Assembly: GCA_963995505.1 (NCBI GenBank) | Contig: OZ023192.1 | Span: 4,261,001-4,325,000, forward strand | Direction: 5' to 3' | Length of the DNA: 64,000 bases | Origin: Hypericum androsaemum | Lineage: Eukaryota > Streptophyta > Magnoliopsida > Malpighiales > Hypericaceae | Shown here: positions 10,681 through 22,819 of the stretch, in pieces | Numbering within the stretch: position 1 is the first letter of the stretch | Layout: every line of letters begins with the position of its first letter | Translations under genes and position numbers: made by a program | Notes under the pieces: generated by a model | Told to the model about the DNA's origin: nothing | Databases searched by the model: none | What the model saw: only the letters and a program-made list of their open reading frames with translations

Positions 10681-13226
10681 AAATTAATTAATTAATTTTG
10701 TCACAAATTGGCACATTAAGAAATGGCAGAAACTAGTTCGTGCCAATTTTAATTAATTTTATCATAACAATTTTCGTGCCAATTTTTCATAATAAAGAAA
10801 ATTAATTAATTAAAAAATAGTGTATGGAAAATGACATGAATTTTTATTTTTTCTCTCACAAAAAGCCCCCCATTTTTTTGATAGGCACACGCGTTTCAAA
10901 AAAAAATAAGTAGCAACACGCGTCTTCTTCATGTCTGACACGTGGCGCGGTTCATTAATTGTGATGGTTTTTTCCAGTTTTGTTCATTGTCCATAATGTT
11001 TAACTTATTTAAAAGTTTGTCTTTTCTTATCTTTTTGATCTAGACCGTTCGGAAAAGATCATTCTGGACTAAATCTGGGGCCACGTACAATTGCAAAATG
11101 ATACCCGAAATGTGGAAATTAATGCATGACAAAATCGTAGCATGCACCTAGAAATCGGAGCCTTGGGAGAATTTATTATAGACATGGATCTATTCAAAAT
11201 TTCAAAGCGACTTTAGCATCTTTTCAGGCAGTGGATTGGTTCCATATTGAAGAAATTATTTTGGACGGTTTGGAGTTAAGGGGAGACCGCGCTGGTATGC
11301 GCAGTTGTGTGATACTGGCATTTATTTTTTGACAGCAGTATGCCCCGTTTATGATATTGGTGCACATAGCTTTTTTCATTTTGGTCCCCATATTTTAGTA
11401 TTTTTGCAAAAAAATTCCGCTGGCATGCCATGTTTACGATACAAGGATGCCCCAGTTACGATACTGGTATGCGCAGTTATGTGATAGTGCATTTGTTTCC
11501 GGCCTGTGTTTGTGCATTAATTTTTTTATTTTGGTCCCCGTATTTTTTAATATTTTTGCAAAAAAGCTTCTGCGTGTCTTCATTCTGAATGGTTCGGAAT
11601 TGGAGCATTCCGTACCCAATTCAACCCTTTTTTAGGTTGATAAACGCAGACATTTAAGATATGATGATAATTAGATGGTAATTATCTTTAGCGTCTTTGA
11701 TCTACAGAAAGTGAGCTCTAGATATTGGTTTAGATACTCAATATGTTAATTAGATGATAATTATCTTTAGAATTTAAGTTCCTAAAAGTAGCAACATACG
11801 TAGTGTTTTAGATATAGTTGATACGTCGTCTTCCCATACCACGCCGAACTTCTTGGCGAGGTTCTAAAGAACTATCTCCGGCTCACCTTGATGAGCAGCC
11901 GATCTTGAAGTCAAGTAAACGAACAATATTTTAATTTGCAGGAGGGACCCCTCGCTTAGAAACTTGGCACCTTGTTGGCAATCCATTAGTACCGACATAG
12001 ATAGTGTACAAATCTTGATCATAGATTTTGTAAGGATTCAAATTCACACCTACGGAGTTTTAGACTGGAATTTATGATTCAAGTCCTACTTATGGACTTG
12101 ACTTAAAAAATAATCTTAACATAAATTATTAACAACTGTTTTCACAATTACCTCCAATTTAGCACTCAATGGTATAAAATATTAGTGTATAATTTTTTAA
12201 AAGTAAGTGATCTTACCTATTTTTCATAACATGTACCATATGCAAGTTTTTTTCTGCAATGTACACTAAACTGATTTTTATTCTCTTTTAAATCTTTTAT
12301 ACTATTTGGTTTGTAGTTCAAGGATATTTTTGTCCAAAATACCATGAGATACTAATTAGTATCCAATTTTAAATATTAAGCCGTCTATTTTTTGAAACTA
12401 TTTTGATACAATCAGTGTGGAAAGCGAGATAGACCAGGAATTTTATTTATAGGAAACTTGCGTTTTGGTTTAGGTTAAAAAAAGACCTGAAAAAACAAAA
12501 GTCATCATATAAATTTATAGGAGTAAGTATGATATTTTACTTTGTAATGGTTGGAAAAGTATAGTTACTAATTTTTTACTTAAAATTGGGACACCTTGTA
12601 TCTCTTAAAATAAACAATCAAAACTTTTTAGACAATTTTCTTGTCATTGGTTTACATCATTATCATCATGCTAGTTAATTATTAATTTTCGTACAAATTG
12701 ACATGTAGTTTCTACCAAATAAATTGACAAGTGAACAATTTTTGAAAATTCTAAAATTGCATAATCATAAATTTAAAAGCTATAAAAATACCTTTGAACA
12801 AGTTAATATACATAGATTAAACACTAAAAATTTGTCACAGAGAAAAATTGGTGACTTTTTATTTTGGTAAGTGAATATTTTATAGAAAAAGTGTACTTTC
12901 GTGAGATATTTTTTATTCTCACTTGAGCACTTTGTGATTTAAATTTATACAACGGGTCAAACTTTTATCAATTTGTATTACTTAGACGACCCGGACAATC
13001 CTGGGCAGCTATCCGGCCAACTCTCTTGCCATGCCATATAATTGGTCCTATAGCTATGCCTGTTGTATAGAAAAACACCCCGACGATGAAGTAATGGAAA
13101 AGTTTCAAAAGTCACTGGTTTGTTAAATTATTTCAAAAAAAATCCCAATTTTTTCAGCTCATCTCTTCTTCGTGAAGTTCAAGCTTTCCTCTCCTTCATC
13201 TTCCTCCCTCTACTCCTCTCCTCGCC
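10681..13226. other. Intergenic DNA with duplicated fragments
   Basis: No gene recognised. 11281-11600 holds an imperfect tandem pair of about 150-180 bp, both with CTGGTATGCGCAGTT and TTTTGGTCCCC. 11925-11985 matches 10400-10440 in inverted orientation (CGCTTAGAAACTTGGCA in both). 12597-12840 is the inverted partner of 6425-6680 and marks the outer part of the duplicated prenyltransferase flank. Confidence 0.5.
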
Positions 13227-13490
13227 CGGTCTGTGAAACTCCTTGACATCTGCAACGCAGTCTCCAGCGAGGTCAATAATGTCTGGTAGTGCCAAAAGCT
13301 AGCCGAGATGGTTGTCAATGTGCTCTTGCGAGCCCCCGTAGGTGATGGCCAGATGAAACAGGCCAGAAAAGCCCTGGCCTTGCTCCTGCTATCTCTCACC
13401 CTTGAGAAGGAGGGGACTGGGTCCCATAGCAAGTCAACCGACAGGCATGGTCGTTCTGTCATTGTGAAAATGCCCAGCATGGGTATGTAG
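13227..13490 (+). pseudogene. ROH1/BYPASS1-like (DUF793-type) gene fragment
   Basis: One frame reads KLLDICNAVSSEV, then a TAG at 13287-13289, then QKLAEMVVNVLL, GDGQMKQARKALALLL and a LEKEG block. The spacing resembles the middle part of plant ROH1-like proteins (LLDxCNA, Q-K-L-EIV, GxGQ-RARKAL). The rest of the family length is missing on both sides, the fragment is GC-rich relative to its AT-rich surroundings, and the stop codon breaks it. It is probably a captured or retrocopied piece. The assignment is by eye and moderate. Confidence 0.45.
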
Positions 13491-14244
13491 ACAGTCCCTA
13501 CTCCAGTGAGTCTTCAACCACATTAACCGCCTCGTCTTGCATGGTGACCAACTCGTGGGGGAAGAAGGTGTTTTGGCTTGAGGGGAGGTTGTTTTGTTGA
13601 GGAGAGAGAAGGAGGGGCTTTTCAAAAAGTATAAACAAATTAAGTATTATTTTAGTAATTTATCCACATGCCACATCATACTTGAGTCATTTCTGCCACT
13701 ACCGACTGGGTAGTTCACGTAAGCATTGAAACGATACCGTTTAGTAAATTTTTTTCTGATAGCTTTCCGGGTCCTTAAAGTGATAAAAATTGAAAAAGTT
13801 TGGATCAGTTTTATGTCTATTAAACCACCTGGTGCCCAAAGTGAACTTTTTCCATATTGATAAAGCGGCAACCCTTAATTTATTGGCTACCAAATCTATG
13901 CCGAAGTTGACCAAAATGGTGACCATTCATTTTTTCATCTCTATTTCACACTCACTCTAATGAATATCTGCCAGCCGGCCAGTTTGCACAATCTTCCTCT
14001 TAACACTATTTTTTTAAATGGGTTGATTTATTACATATACCCAAAACTTACATACTCCTACATACACCAAGTAAAGATAAAATACTATATAGACCAAACC
14101 CAAACGATTCTATCTACAAAAGAAAGATTCGGTGTCCTATGTGAATTGGACTAACGTAACTTTTCATGTACTCCAGAATAGTATGATTGTCTAAGTTGTA
14201 GCACCCTAGTGTCAGCCGGCCACCTCTCAAGCACTCTTCCCTAC

Positions 14245-14254
14245 TATATATATA
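14245..14254 (+). promoter_or_regulatory. TATA box of the prenyltransferase gene
   Basis: TATATATATA about 90 bp before the ATG at 14341. This is a suitable distance for a core promoter with a short 5' UTR. Confidence 0.55.
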
Positions 14255-14340
14255 CAAATATATAACACATCCCATCTTTAAAATTCGAGAGTTTAACGAG
14301 TACCTTAAAAAAAACCAAAAACACTGTCCACACCGATTCG

Positions 14341-17300
14341 ATGGAGCTCTCTCGGATGCTCTATTCATCTGCTCTTACACTTTCAGACGTAAGATGTCGC
14401 CGGAAAATTGCCTCTCCTGGCCGTTGCTCATCTCAGATGCCGCCTTCCCGGATTGCATTTTCCTATCGAAAGAGTTGCTTAAAGCCATTGGCAAATGGAA
14501 CTCATTTGCTCAAGGCAGTCCAGATTCAGGTATAAACTAGTATATCCTCTTTGAGGGATATGTACCATAAAATTTTACCGTATCAAGATTTTACTATTTT
14601 TTTTGAATTTTACGATGAACTTTCGTCAAATATTCTCTATATCTTGTGCCAATAGAAAAAATGTCTTTTGACGATTTACTCATATATCTATAATCATGAA
14701 GGTAATCATTGACAACTTCTTTGTCTATATGTACTCTTTCTACATATGAACATATCCTAGGACGCAATTATTCGAGAGTTAATACAATCACTTGTTCATC
14801 AAAAAGACAACAAACCAAATATATTACTAATTGTAATTAGTAATACCACAATAGTTAGCATCTTGCTTTTCCGTGCAGTTCCTGACATTTATTTATAAGA
14901 CAACAAATTTTTGTACTTTTTATAAGGGAAATAGTTCTATTATTTAACCGTTGGGTCACTTTAAAGAGCGACGAGTACGTCAAACAATCAACCCCAATAA
15001 TATAAACTGATGCCTTACAATGTTAGAGATCGGCAAACAACAAGCACTAACAGCGATAGATTTTTTTTTAAGTTAATTTTTTACACCAACGGGATTGAAT
15101 CTTGGACCCCGTCAATTTCTCCTACATGATAGAAGTATAATAACATAATGAATGATGAAACGCTCTTAATGATGGAACCACCATTCTGTTTCTATGGCGA
15201 GTGGGGTTTTTTGTTTTGGTTGGTTGTAGATATTAAGGTATATACTATCTTACTTTTGTTAATAAAATTTTACTTATCAAAAAATGATGAAACCATCATT
15301 TGAACTAAATTATGAGACTCTGATTGTCGATGTTTTCGGTCTATGGACTCTTGTATAATTTGTTAATAAACCACAAGGCATTTGTATGAACTTGTCTCAA
15401 ATTGGCTCCAAAAAGGAGGGTTTTTTGCTTGACTCGATGGAAATGTGTTTTGGCTGCCATCAGACACCGGTAGAACATGAAGCAGCCGAGCCAGAAATTG
15501 CCAAAAATAATGATGTATTATGGCGATTCCTCAGGCCTTTTGTCTTGTATACAGCATCGATACAATTTTTGTAAGTTAATTCTCCTATAATTATAATTGT
15601 AGTCCTATTTCCCATCACCCTTCTTAGTTCTATTCTGTTAGAACCTGGATTAATCAACTAAATAAATGTCTGGATACTAAGTAGTTTCAAATAAAAATAA
15701 AAATTTACTATTCCTTTAATGAAAAATTATCTTACTTGTATCCATAGAATTTTTTGATGTGTATATGTACTGGTTCAACACATATACACATCAAAAAGAC
15801 ATAGGTCCAGGTTACTTATAAGACATAGGTCAAGGTTGAAAAGTAGTACTAAAATTATCAATTATTGCAAGTTATATAAAGTTAAAACTTTGACTTTTCT
15901 CTTTTCCTTTTTATCAGCTGCGTATTGGCAAGAAGATTGGCCGATAACTCACATATATTCCAATCATTTCATTGGTCCATGTGTATAAAGGCACTTGCCG
16001 CACTTACGAGTTTAGTATGCACGTTTTTCTTCACAAGTGGCATCAATCAGATTTTTGATATCGAAACAGACAGGTATTAACGTCATCTTTTACCCAATTT
16101 ATCTTATTGCTAAAATTAAATATTCGATTTTTTTTATCTTAATCAAAAGATGGAATTTTTAAACTTTGCAGGATTAATAAACCAGATTTACCGTTAAGTT
16201 CGGGAGTATTGTCAATTGAATCTGCTTGGTCACTCGTAATGATTTCGGTGGCTGTAGGTTTGCTTTCAGCAGGAGTATTAAACTCCAGGTCTTTCCTTGT
16301 GTCTATTTTTTGCGTATTGCTGGGGGGAGCTGCGTACTCTGTTCCCCCGTTTCGTACCAAGGCATCCACCATGGGAGCACCCATTACAATTGCTGTGGTA
16401 CGCCTTTATTCCTCCTAGGAATGAATAGAACCCTTCATTTTTTTGTCCATTAATCACAAATTGGTTCATTTGTTATCTATTACAAGTGCATCAAATGTTA
16501 TATGTTGGATTAAATAAGGTCCAAATAGTTACATGATAGTGTAAAAGAATTTGGCCAAATTTTACCTAAGCAACTTTAAGTATAACATAACATCTTGATT
16601 ACATATCTCAATGGTGGTATTCGACCCATGTCAGTATTTTTGTACATCAAATGTTAATGTGGGATTAAATATAATACAATCTATTGAATCGATTAATTGA
16701 GCAGACGAAAGGATTTGTTGATGTCTTCGCCATATATGCTGGAGCAGGAGCTGTCCTAGGACTCCCGTATCAAATGAGGTTCATTTTTATATAATTTTGA
16801 TTTTCTTAATTATATAGTTCATTAAAATATTATTTTAAAGTATTTCAAATGTGAATTTTTTACTCTTAGAAAATTTATTTTAGGAATTGTCTTCTCTATT
16901 TTTCTGTATATTGTGCTTCATAACTTGAGTGTTATCCTTTCAGCTTCCCAATGGTATACATGTCAATTTTCACAACAATCTTTTGTTTTGGCAATGGCAT
17001 ACTGAAAGATATTTCAGACATAGAAGGAGATAGAAAGTAAGTTATTAGACATTATATGTATCTTCTCTTATTTTTTTAATTCTAAGATTACTAACTAATA
17101 AAATTAAGTCATGTCTAGTTAATGAATAATAAGCACTAAAGGTAGGTAAAAATTTGAACAAAAACAATGAAAATAGAACATGTGAAATTGGTAAGAATCG
17201 AACTGCAACATTGAGGCGAGTTTAGCCAAAGGATTTTCTTACATGTCAGTGAGCGATCAATCTGAGGAGTAATTGACTATGAGTTGATGTAAACGTATCT

Positions 17301-19266
17301 ATAAACAATTCAAAATTTTAAGATAATGTGTATATAAATTTTTTACACTTATAAACAAACTCATCGATACTCGTAACTAACAATGCGATAATCACAACAA
17401 CAACTTCAATTCATAAACCCTCATAATTTGTAGAAAAATATTTAAATCACTTCTATGGTACGACCTGTTTCCTTGGGGACTAAACTAATGAGTACGTAAT
17501 TTCTGCAGAAATAATATACCAACATTGGCGACAATTATTGGAGCCAGAAAAACTTTAATAATAGGTACCGGAATCCATATCCTAAACCATTTCGGTTGTG
17601 TCTTGGCTGCCATCATTCGACCAGAGGTAACACACGTCAGTCCTTCCTTGTAATAAGCTCATTTTATACACATCAGTTTTAATATGAATATATATTATTG
17701 CTCAATTATAATTCTGATTTTATGTTGCGTAGGCTTTAAAATGTAGCGTCGTGATACCTTTACATATTCTCTCCGCCTTGTACCTTCTTTCCCAGGTGAG
17801 AATCTTGATATTTTTATTTGTTCCGAATTTTTTAGATGGCATGGGATTTGTAAAATTATTTTCAAACTGATTTGCGTCATTTAGCCATCCAACTAAGAGT
17901 TTATCAGTCATTATCGGATGAAATAATGCGTATAAAAAGTGATAAAAGTTTAGAGTTCGATAGGTAACATATGTAACTTATAAAAATTTACTTCTAAAAA
18001 TAATTAAGAATTTGTCAAAAATTAACTCAAAATAAAGAAGTGATAGATTAGTGTGGCAGTGTGGTGATATTACATTCCGTTACTAAAAAAGATAGGAAGA
18101 CATATACATACATACATATATATAGAGAGAGAGAGAGTTAATCTTCAAAATTTTGCACGCATTAATTGTTCCTTTCTCATGCTCTCAGGTTTGGAAGATC
18201 CACCGCGTAAATTATGAACCGGTAATGCTTACATCATATTATATATAACACATTATATATAAGTTAATTTGCAGATACTCATTTTCTAGACTAGAGATTT
18301 AATCACAGAAAACACTATTTTCTATTTTATAAATATCAATAATATAATTTCAATACTTCTAAAAAATAATATAATTTCAAAATTAAATAAAGCATGTAAA
18401 TATGCATGTCAAATGATTAATTGTTAAATTTTATTGAAGATTATTAACTAATGCATAAAAAAATTGCTGCCAAAAGTATGTGCATATTTTGTGCTCACAA
18501 CATTCATTTTGGTTAGACTGAACCAACTGAAAAGGCCATCAAGAGAAAAACTTCATTAAACTTTGAAAGAGTTAGCCCAACTTAATGGGCTTCCAAAAAA
18601 CAAACATAATTGGTTATGAAAGAAGACTGACGAAACATAACTTTCCGTTAGGTACGCAAATACAATGTTTATAGATAAAAGTTTCTTAAATAGTATGTAA
18701 AAATTCGACAAACATTATCTAAATGACTCTAGGTATAGATAAATGTTTTTCAAATAATTACGCGAGTATGTACAAAATTCAGCGAACTTTATCTAAATGA
18801 CTCTAGCTACAACATAATATCCCGGCCAGGGACGGAGCCACGTTTAGGGGAGTGGGGCAATTGCCCCCACTTAATTTTTTTTGATAACTAATATTTTTTT
18901 TAATGTATGTTCCCACTAAAATTAAAAATTGATCCCACAAAAAAATTAATCTATCTAAAAATTGAAACTAGAATACTAATCTGTACCATTATCAAGTTAT
19001 ATTGCCCCACTCTCAAAATTTTCTGGCTCCGCCCTGATTTTTTTTAAGGTAAATTTTTATACCTCGTTATAACTGATTGAACTTTAGACCTCCGTCAAAT
19101 TATACTAGGCCTATGGTGTTAGAGTAAATATCCGTTGGCAATATCCTGGTTACATTATTATTGTTGCTGACGAACTAACTTTACTTTGCAGGCGGAAAGT
19201 CGTAAGCTCTATACTTCTCTATGGCTTGTCTACGTTGTGCAGTATATTCTGCTTCCTTTCATCTAA
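14341..19266 (+). CDS. Plastid aromatic prenyltransferase (UbiA family, homogentisate prenyltransferase-like), 10 exons
   Basis: Exons: 14341-14529, 15464-15570, 15918-16073, 16172-16397, 16705-16778, 16944-17036, 17509-17626, 17733-17795, 18189-18221, 19192-19266. All introns are GT-AG and the phases join without a break into 377 codons plus stop, near the usual family size. Residues 1-63 (exon 1) are Ser/Arg-rich like a plastid transit peptide. LWRFLRPFVLYTA in exon 2 corresponds to the family's FSRPHT region. The first Asp-rich motif NQIFDIETD is at residues 142-150, followed by NKPDLPLSSG. The second, KDISDIEGD, is at 272-280. Several hydrophobic segments fit a multi-pass plastid membrane enzyme. 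The family joins prenyl diphosphates to aromatic acceptors in tocopherol/plastoquinone or specialised flavonoid, coumarin and phenolic pathways; the acceptor cannot be read from sequence. A dead inverted paralogue lies at 2487-6167. Confidence 0.9.
18837..19036. repeat. hAT-like MITE in prenyltransferase intron 9
   Basis: A 200-bp element with terminal inverted repeats: CAGGGACGGAGCCA at the left and TGGCTCCGCCCTG at the right. Subterminal TGGGGCAATTGCCCC and ATTGCCCCACT also pair. This resembles the common plant hAT-type MITE whose ends read CAGGGGCGGAGCCA. No clear 8-bp target duplication remains. Confidence 0.7.
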
Positions 19267-19335
19267 CAAAGTACTCGCATCAGTCAACGGAGAGAGTTAT
19301 CGAGTTCGAGTTCGAATCTTATTGTTGTGTCAATT

Positions 19336-19341
19336 AATAAA
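19336..19341 (+). terminator. Possible poly(A) signal of the prenyltransferase gene
   Basis: AATAAA about 70 bp after the stop codon at 19264-19266. Plant poly(A) signals are loose, so this is suggestive only. Confidence 0.35.
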
Positions 19342-20990
19342 TGTATGTGTACCGCATGTGTGCATTCGTTCTATCACATGTATTCATTTAAGGATATTTG
19401 TACCAAAAATCTCGTTTGTTTGTGTGACATTTAAAAAATTTTGTTTGAAAATAATTTAAGTTAGTTTGTTGGAATATAATCAAACCCAGCTTCGTATCAA
19501 TGCCCCAACGCTTAGAGAAAAGCCATTAATCTCTAAGAGATTGCTACTCATGTAACAGTTTTTTTATAAGTAGATGAATATATTGCGCACGGAGTGAAAG
19601 TTTTTTTAATTTGGTCGTTGTATTGCAATTTATTTGGATGTCTTCCAACTTGGATGAAAAAAATATTCCTCTTCCAAGTTACTATATTCTTTTGGAATGG
19701 GGGATCATTAGTCCAATTTAAATATAGATTATCTGGCTGTAATCTATTCGTAATCTCATATCCAACTAATGTCAACTTATTATTCCCGAATTCCTTCGCG
19801 ACATTTGTTTATTTTTACCAGTCAATGTTATTGCAAAAGTTGACGACACCTCGTAATCAAAGGATAGTGGTAGTAATCAAAGGATAGTGGTAGGCAGTTG
19901 TTACATTGCAACAAGACGTGGTTGCACCATCGTATGCTACTTTTTGCACCATTGTTATCATATATTGTACTATTATTGTACCATGTTGTACCATTATTTC
20001 ACACCGAATTATTACTATATGTCACATATTCTGCCATTGTTATCGCCTGTTGTACTATTGTCTTGCCTGAATGAATCTCAACCATTTGATTAAAATCACA
20101 TGTGTCTTTCCCCATCCGTAGGTCTAGATCACACCCCAGATAATGCTACTCACTGTATTACAAACAACACCAAACCCAAACCCATGTACTATGTATACAG
20201 ATAAGATTTTTTACGGGTAGTAAGGACTAAATTCAGTTTAAAAATGTTGGGTTCATTGTTCAAACTTTGTGAATGTAAAAAAAATATTATTAAAAGAAGT
20301 ATGATCCGAAATTGCTCAAATATTAATATTAGATATTAAAAAATAGAAAAATCAACTTTAGTACCTTGGTATTGCGAAAAATTATATTAATATTATGTAA
20401 CTTAACTCATCAGTTGAATTAAATTTTTTCCAATTAAAATTACTTAAAGCCTTTCGAGCCTACTTGTCAAAACAACCATGTCTTTGTACGACGTGGCAAA
20501 TTATACAAAAATGAAATGGCATCATCGTGCTCCCTCTCTCTTTCCTCCCTTTGTATATTAAAATGGGTTTTCTTAATTACTTTGATCATCTTTCCTCTGT
20601 TGCGTGAATGATAGGTTCAAATGTGTGCAGCACAGCCCTAGAAATATGTACAGGCTAGAATGTAAAATACTAAAAATAATATATATTTTGATTTAAAAAG
20701 CTCTGGTCTCACTGACAGTTTGACTGATCGGATGGATCGACCTACGGGAGAAATCCGGAGTGGGGTCAGCTTCCGGATCGTTTTTTAAAACTATGCTCTC
20801 GCCTCCATTTAGATTTCTGGATTTTTAAATATTGATAGGTAAACAGAAAGTATCCTAAAATTTCCCAAAACGCTTAAAATGGACCCTATCCACGGACCCG
20901 AAACCCCTTTCCTAATGGACTTAAATTATGATTAAACCCTAAACCTCTCTCCCCCTTCCCGTCGAGGCCCCACCGCCACCCGCTGCGAAG
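19342..20990. other. AT-rich spacer
   Basis: No gene recognised. 19920-20060 is low-complexity DNA rich in GTACCATTGTT-like and CACCATTGTTATC-like repeats. 20700-20790 contains a short block with CTGATCGGATGGATCGACC and GTTTTTTAAAACTATG; related blocks occur near 4535-4990, 60355-60420 and 61900-62060, suggesting a dispersed repeat. Confidence 0.4.
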
Positions 20991-21000
20991 CTTGTCCCCA

Positions 21001-21115
21001 ATGGAATACGCTGGCGCCGACTTTGACGGCCGCGAGTTCAAGAACGTGGATGGAGAACGTCGGCGACGACAGCCGGAAATCCCAATGGTATCGGGACAGC
21101 GTCTCTTACTGGGAG
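21001..21115 (+). pseudogene. Alpha N-terminal protein methyltransferase 1-like exon 1 fragment
   Basis: The frame from 21001 reads MEYAGADFDGREFKNV. A shifted frame then continues DDSRKSQWYRDSVSYWE up to a GTAATC that could be a splice donor. Together they look like the N-terminus of plant NTMT1-like enzymes (DGREFK... then QWYRxxVSYWEG), which methylate the N-terminal amine of proteins. A small deletion between the two blocks causes the frameshift. The methyltransferase domain itself is not seen, so this is a relic. Assignment by memory of the family. Confidence 0.5.
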
Positions 21116-21249
21116 GTAATCGCAAAATTCACTGGTTGGGATGCCAGTGTTGCGTAGTGCATTGCGACGTGGTCCACGAAAGGGAAAAGCGACCAACGTG
21201 ATTGGAAAGATGCCATGGAAAGATGTGTTCCCTTTGATTCTTTTGTTTT

Positions 21250-21400
21250 TAAGTAGGGATAATTGCCCTTAGGTTCTTGGCTTATGTTATAATTAAGAAT
21301 ATGGTCTCTGTTATTCAAAATATTATTTTGCCATTCCTATTTTTGTAAATATATTGACCTCGGGTTCTTGACTGATGTTATCACCTATTTTTTTATTTTT
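21250..21400. repeat. Fragment of a repeat related to the fold-back element at 45178-45422
   Basis: Shares phrases with that element: a no-gene stretch with TTATTCAAAATATTATTTTGCCATTCCT, here followed by GGGTTCTTGACTGATGTTATC. At 45178-45422 the corresponding order is ATTATTTTGTCATTCCTGC then GGGTCCCTGACTGACGTC. Confidence 0.4.
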
Positions 21401-21539
21401 TTGTCACATGAAATATCATTTATACCCTTACAAAAAAAAAAATCTTTAACCTCTAAACCCTAACAACACCATCTTAAAAATCTCAGATTACACCAATTAC
21501 AACGGCAATCGTCATCTGCACGAGCAAAGGGAAGAAGAA

Positions 21540-21650
21540 ATGCAGCCAAAGATAAGCTCCTTCTTCAAGCTCTCACCTGTTTCCCCTTCCCCCAAGCGGG
21601 ACCCACCTTCGCTCGCCCGGGACTACGCCGTCCCCGACGATTGCGAATAA
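21540..21650 (+). pseudogene. Short ORF with a PCNA-interacting-peptide-like start
   Basis: A 36-codon ORF begins MQPKISSFFK, which fits the PIP-box pattern Q-x-x-[ILM]-x-x-[FY]-[FY] used to bind PCNA. It then runs through a Ser/Pro-rich stretch (KLSPVSPSPKRDPP) and stops. The local GC content is higher than around it. It is most likely the beginning of a larger nuclear gene that has decayed or was captured. The parent gene was not identified. Confidence 0.3.
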
Positions 21651-22554
21651 GTGGTGCCTGGATTTTGATATCCACAAAGGCGATGGGGACAATAAATCAG
21701 AAGATTAAAGTATGTGTCCAGGGGTGAATCACACTATTTGGTTGGTGAAAACCCAAAATTAAGAGAAGGCAGATTGTGTCGTTGATGGGCATTTTTCTGG
21801 GAATTTTTTTAGTTTGAAGAAGCTACTGTTCACAATGGTGGGGTGATTAAAGTATGGGCATTAACCTTGAGCCCAACGCCTGACACATCTGATAGTGAAG
21901 AAGGAGAAGGGAACGAGGGTGAACAGGATGGTAAAATTGGACCCGAGGTGGGTGACCCCTCCCATGCCCTGACACACGAATTGGTACCGTTTCCTATAAA
22001 GCAAGGTTAAAGAAGGTAAATTTGGACAGGCTAGGACGTCGTGGAGAATGCTGACCAGGTCGAGGAGGTTGGACTCGATCCCGTTCAAATCTCAGATTTG
22101 TTGGTGTTATTTTCTGGGTTTTTATTTTTTGGGTTATTTTTTTGGTAGTTAACCAGGCAGTTAAACTTCACCCATCCTTACAAGTTACAAGTGCTTTGAT
22201 ACACAAACCACTAGTCCAAATATAAGTGTCTCCACACTACAAGCCCATCAACTATAAAGCATACAGCATAATCATAGATCGCATCCTTGCAAGTTTGCAA
22301 CCCTATCACACCGATGTACCTGCAATTCCAGTGAGCAACCATTAAGCTACCTCCAGGGTAAATGACAGCATTTCAGATGTAAATAACAGCATTTCTGATG
22401 CAAATGATAGCCTACGTGTGAACATTGCACTAACTACCATTTTCATAGGACACGGAATAGAATTCCATATCCCGAGCTTACGAGAAACAATAACTACCAA
22501 ATCAAAACATTGGCGAAAGGTAACTCTTAATATTTTCTCATAAAATGGTGCTTA
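21651..22554. other. Spacer, no gene recognised
   Basis: A 75-codon minus-strand frame (21861-22088) reads NGIESNLLDLVSILHDVLACPNLPS near its start, but no family was recognised and no splice context supports it. The rest is non-coding. Confidence 0.3.
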
Positions 22555-22819
22555 TTAGGGAAAAGGCTAACCCTGGATATTTTGATTTGCTTGAGATAGC
22601 GGCGAAACACTTGATTATCTTCCTCGCTTATGCTTTCGTCTTCGCAGTCGACGCTGCTGACATCGTCCTCGTCAATGTCGTAGCGGCCATCGTCGTAGCC
22701 GCAGCTGTTGGTGTCGCTGTCGTCGTCCTTGTCGATGCAGGTGCTGTGGTCTTGACTTCGGTCGTCGGAGCCGCAACTGTCGCTGTCGTCCATGCCGGTG
22801 CTGTGGCCTTGAGTTCCGT
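22555..22819 (-). pseudogene. Cystatin-like gene copy 1, downstream piece (acidic exon)
   Basis: Encodes a strongly acidic stretch ending in DIDEDDVSSV, ESISEEDN and VFRRYLKQIK, the same order as in copy 2 at 45533-45734. It also has an extra Asp/Ser-rich segment (two HSTG/HSTC blocks) that copy 2 lacks. Its 5' end is cut by the Gypsy element at 22820-32846; the missing upstream piece is at 32852-32905. After YLKQIK the homology fades within a few codons, so the cystatin-like domain itself is lost here. The protein family is inferred from copy 2. Confidence 0.6.
22815..22819. repeat. Target-site duplication (left) of the Gypsy chromovirus
   Basis: TCCGT here against TCCAT at 32847-32851, one mismatch. 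Removing the element between them rejoins the acidic gene copy. Confidence 0.6.

Noticed and set aside
16139..16384. 81-codon minus-strand ORF
   Set aside because: Antisense of exon 4 of the live prenyltransferase gene; its sequence mirrors that at 3902-4240 for the same reason.
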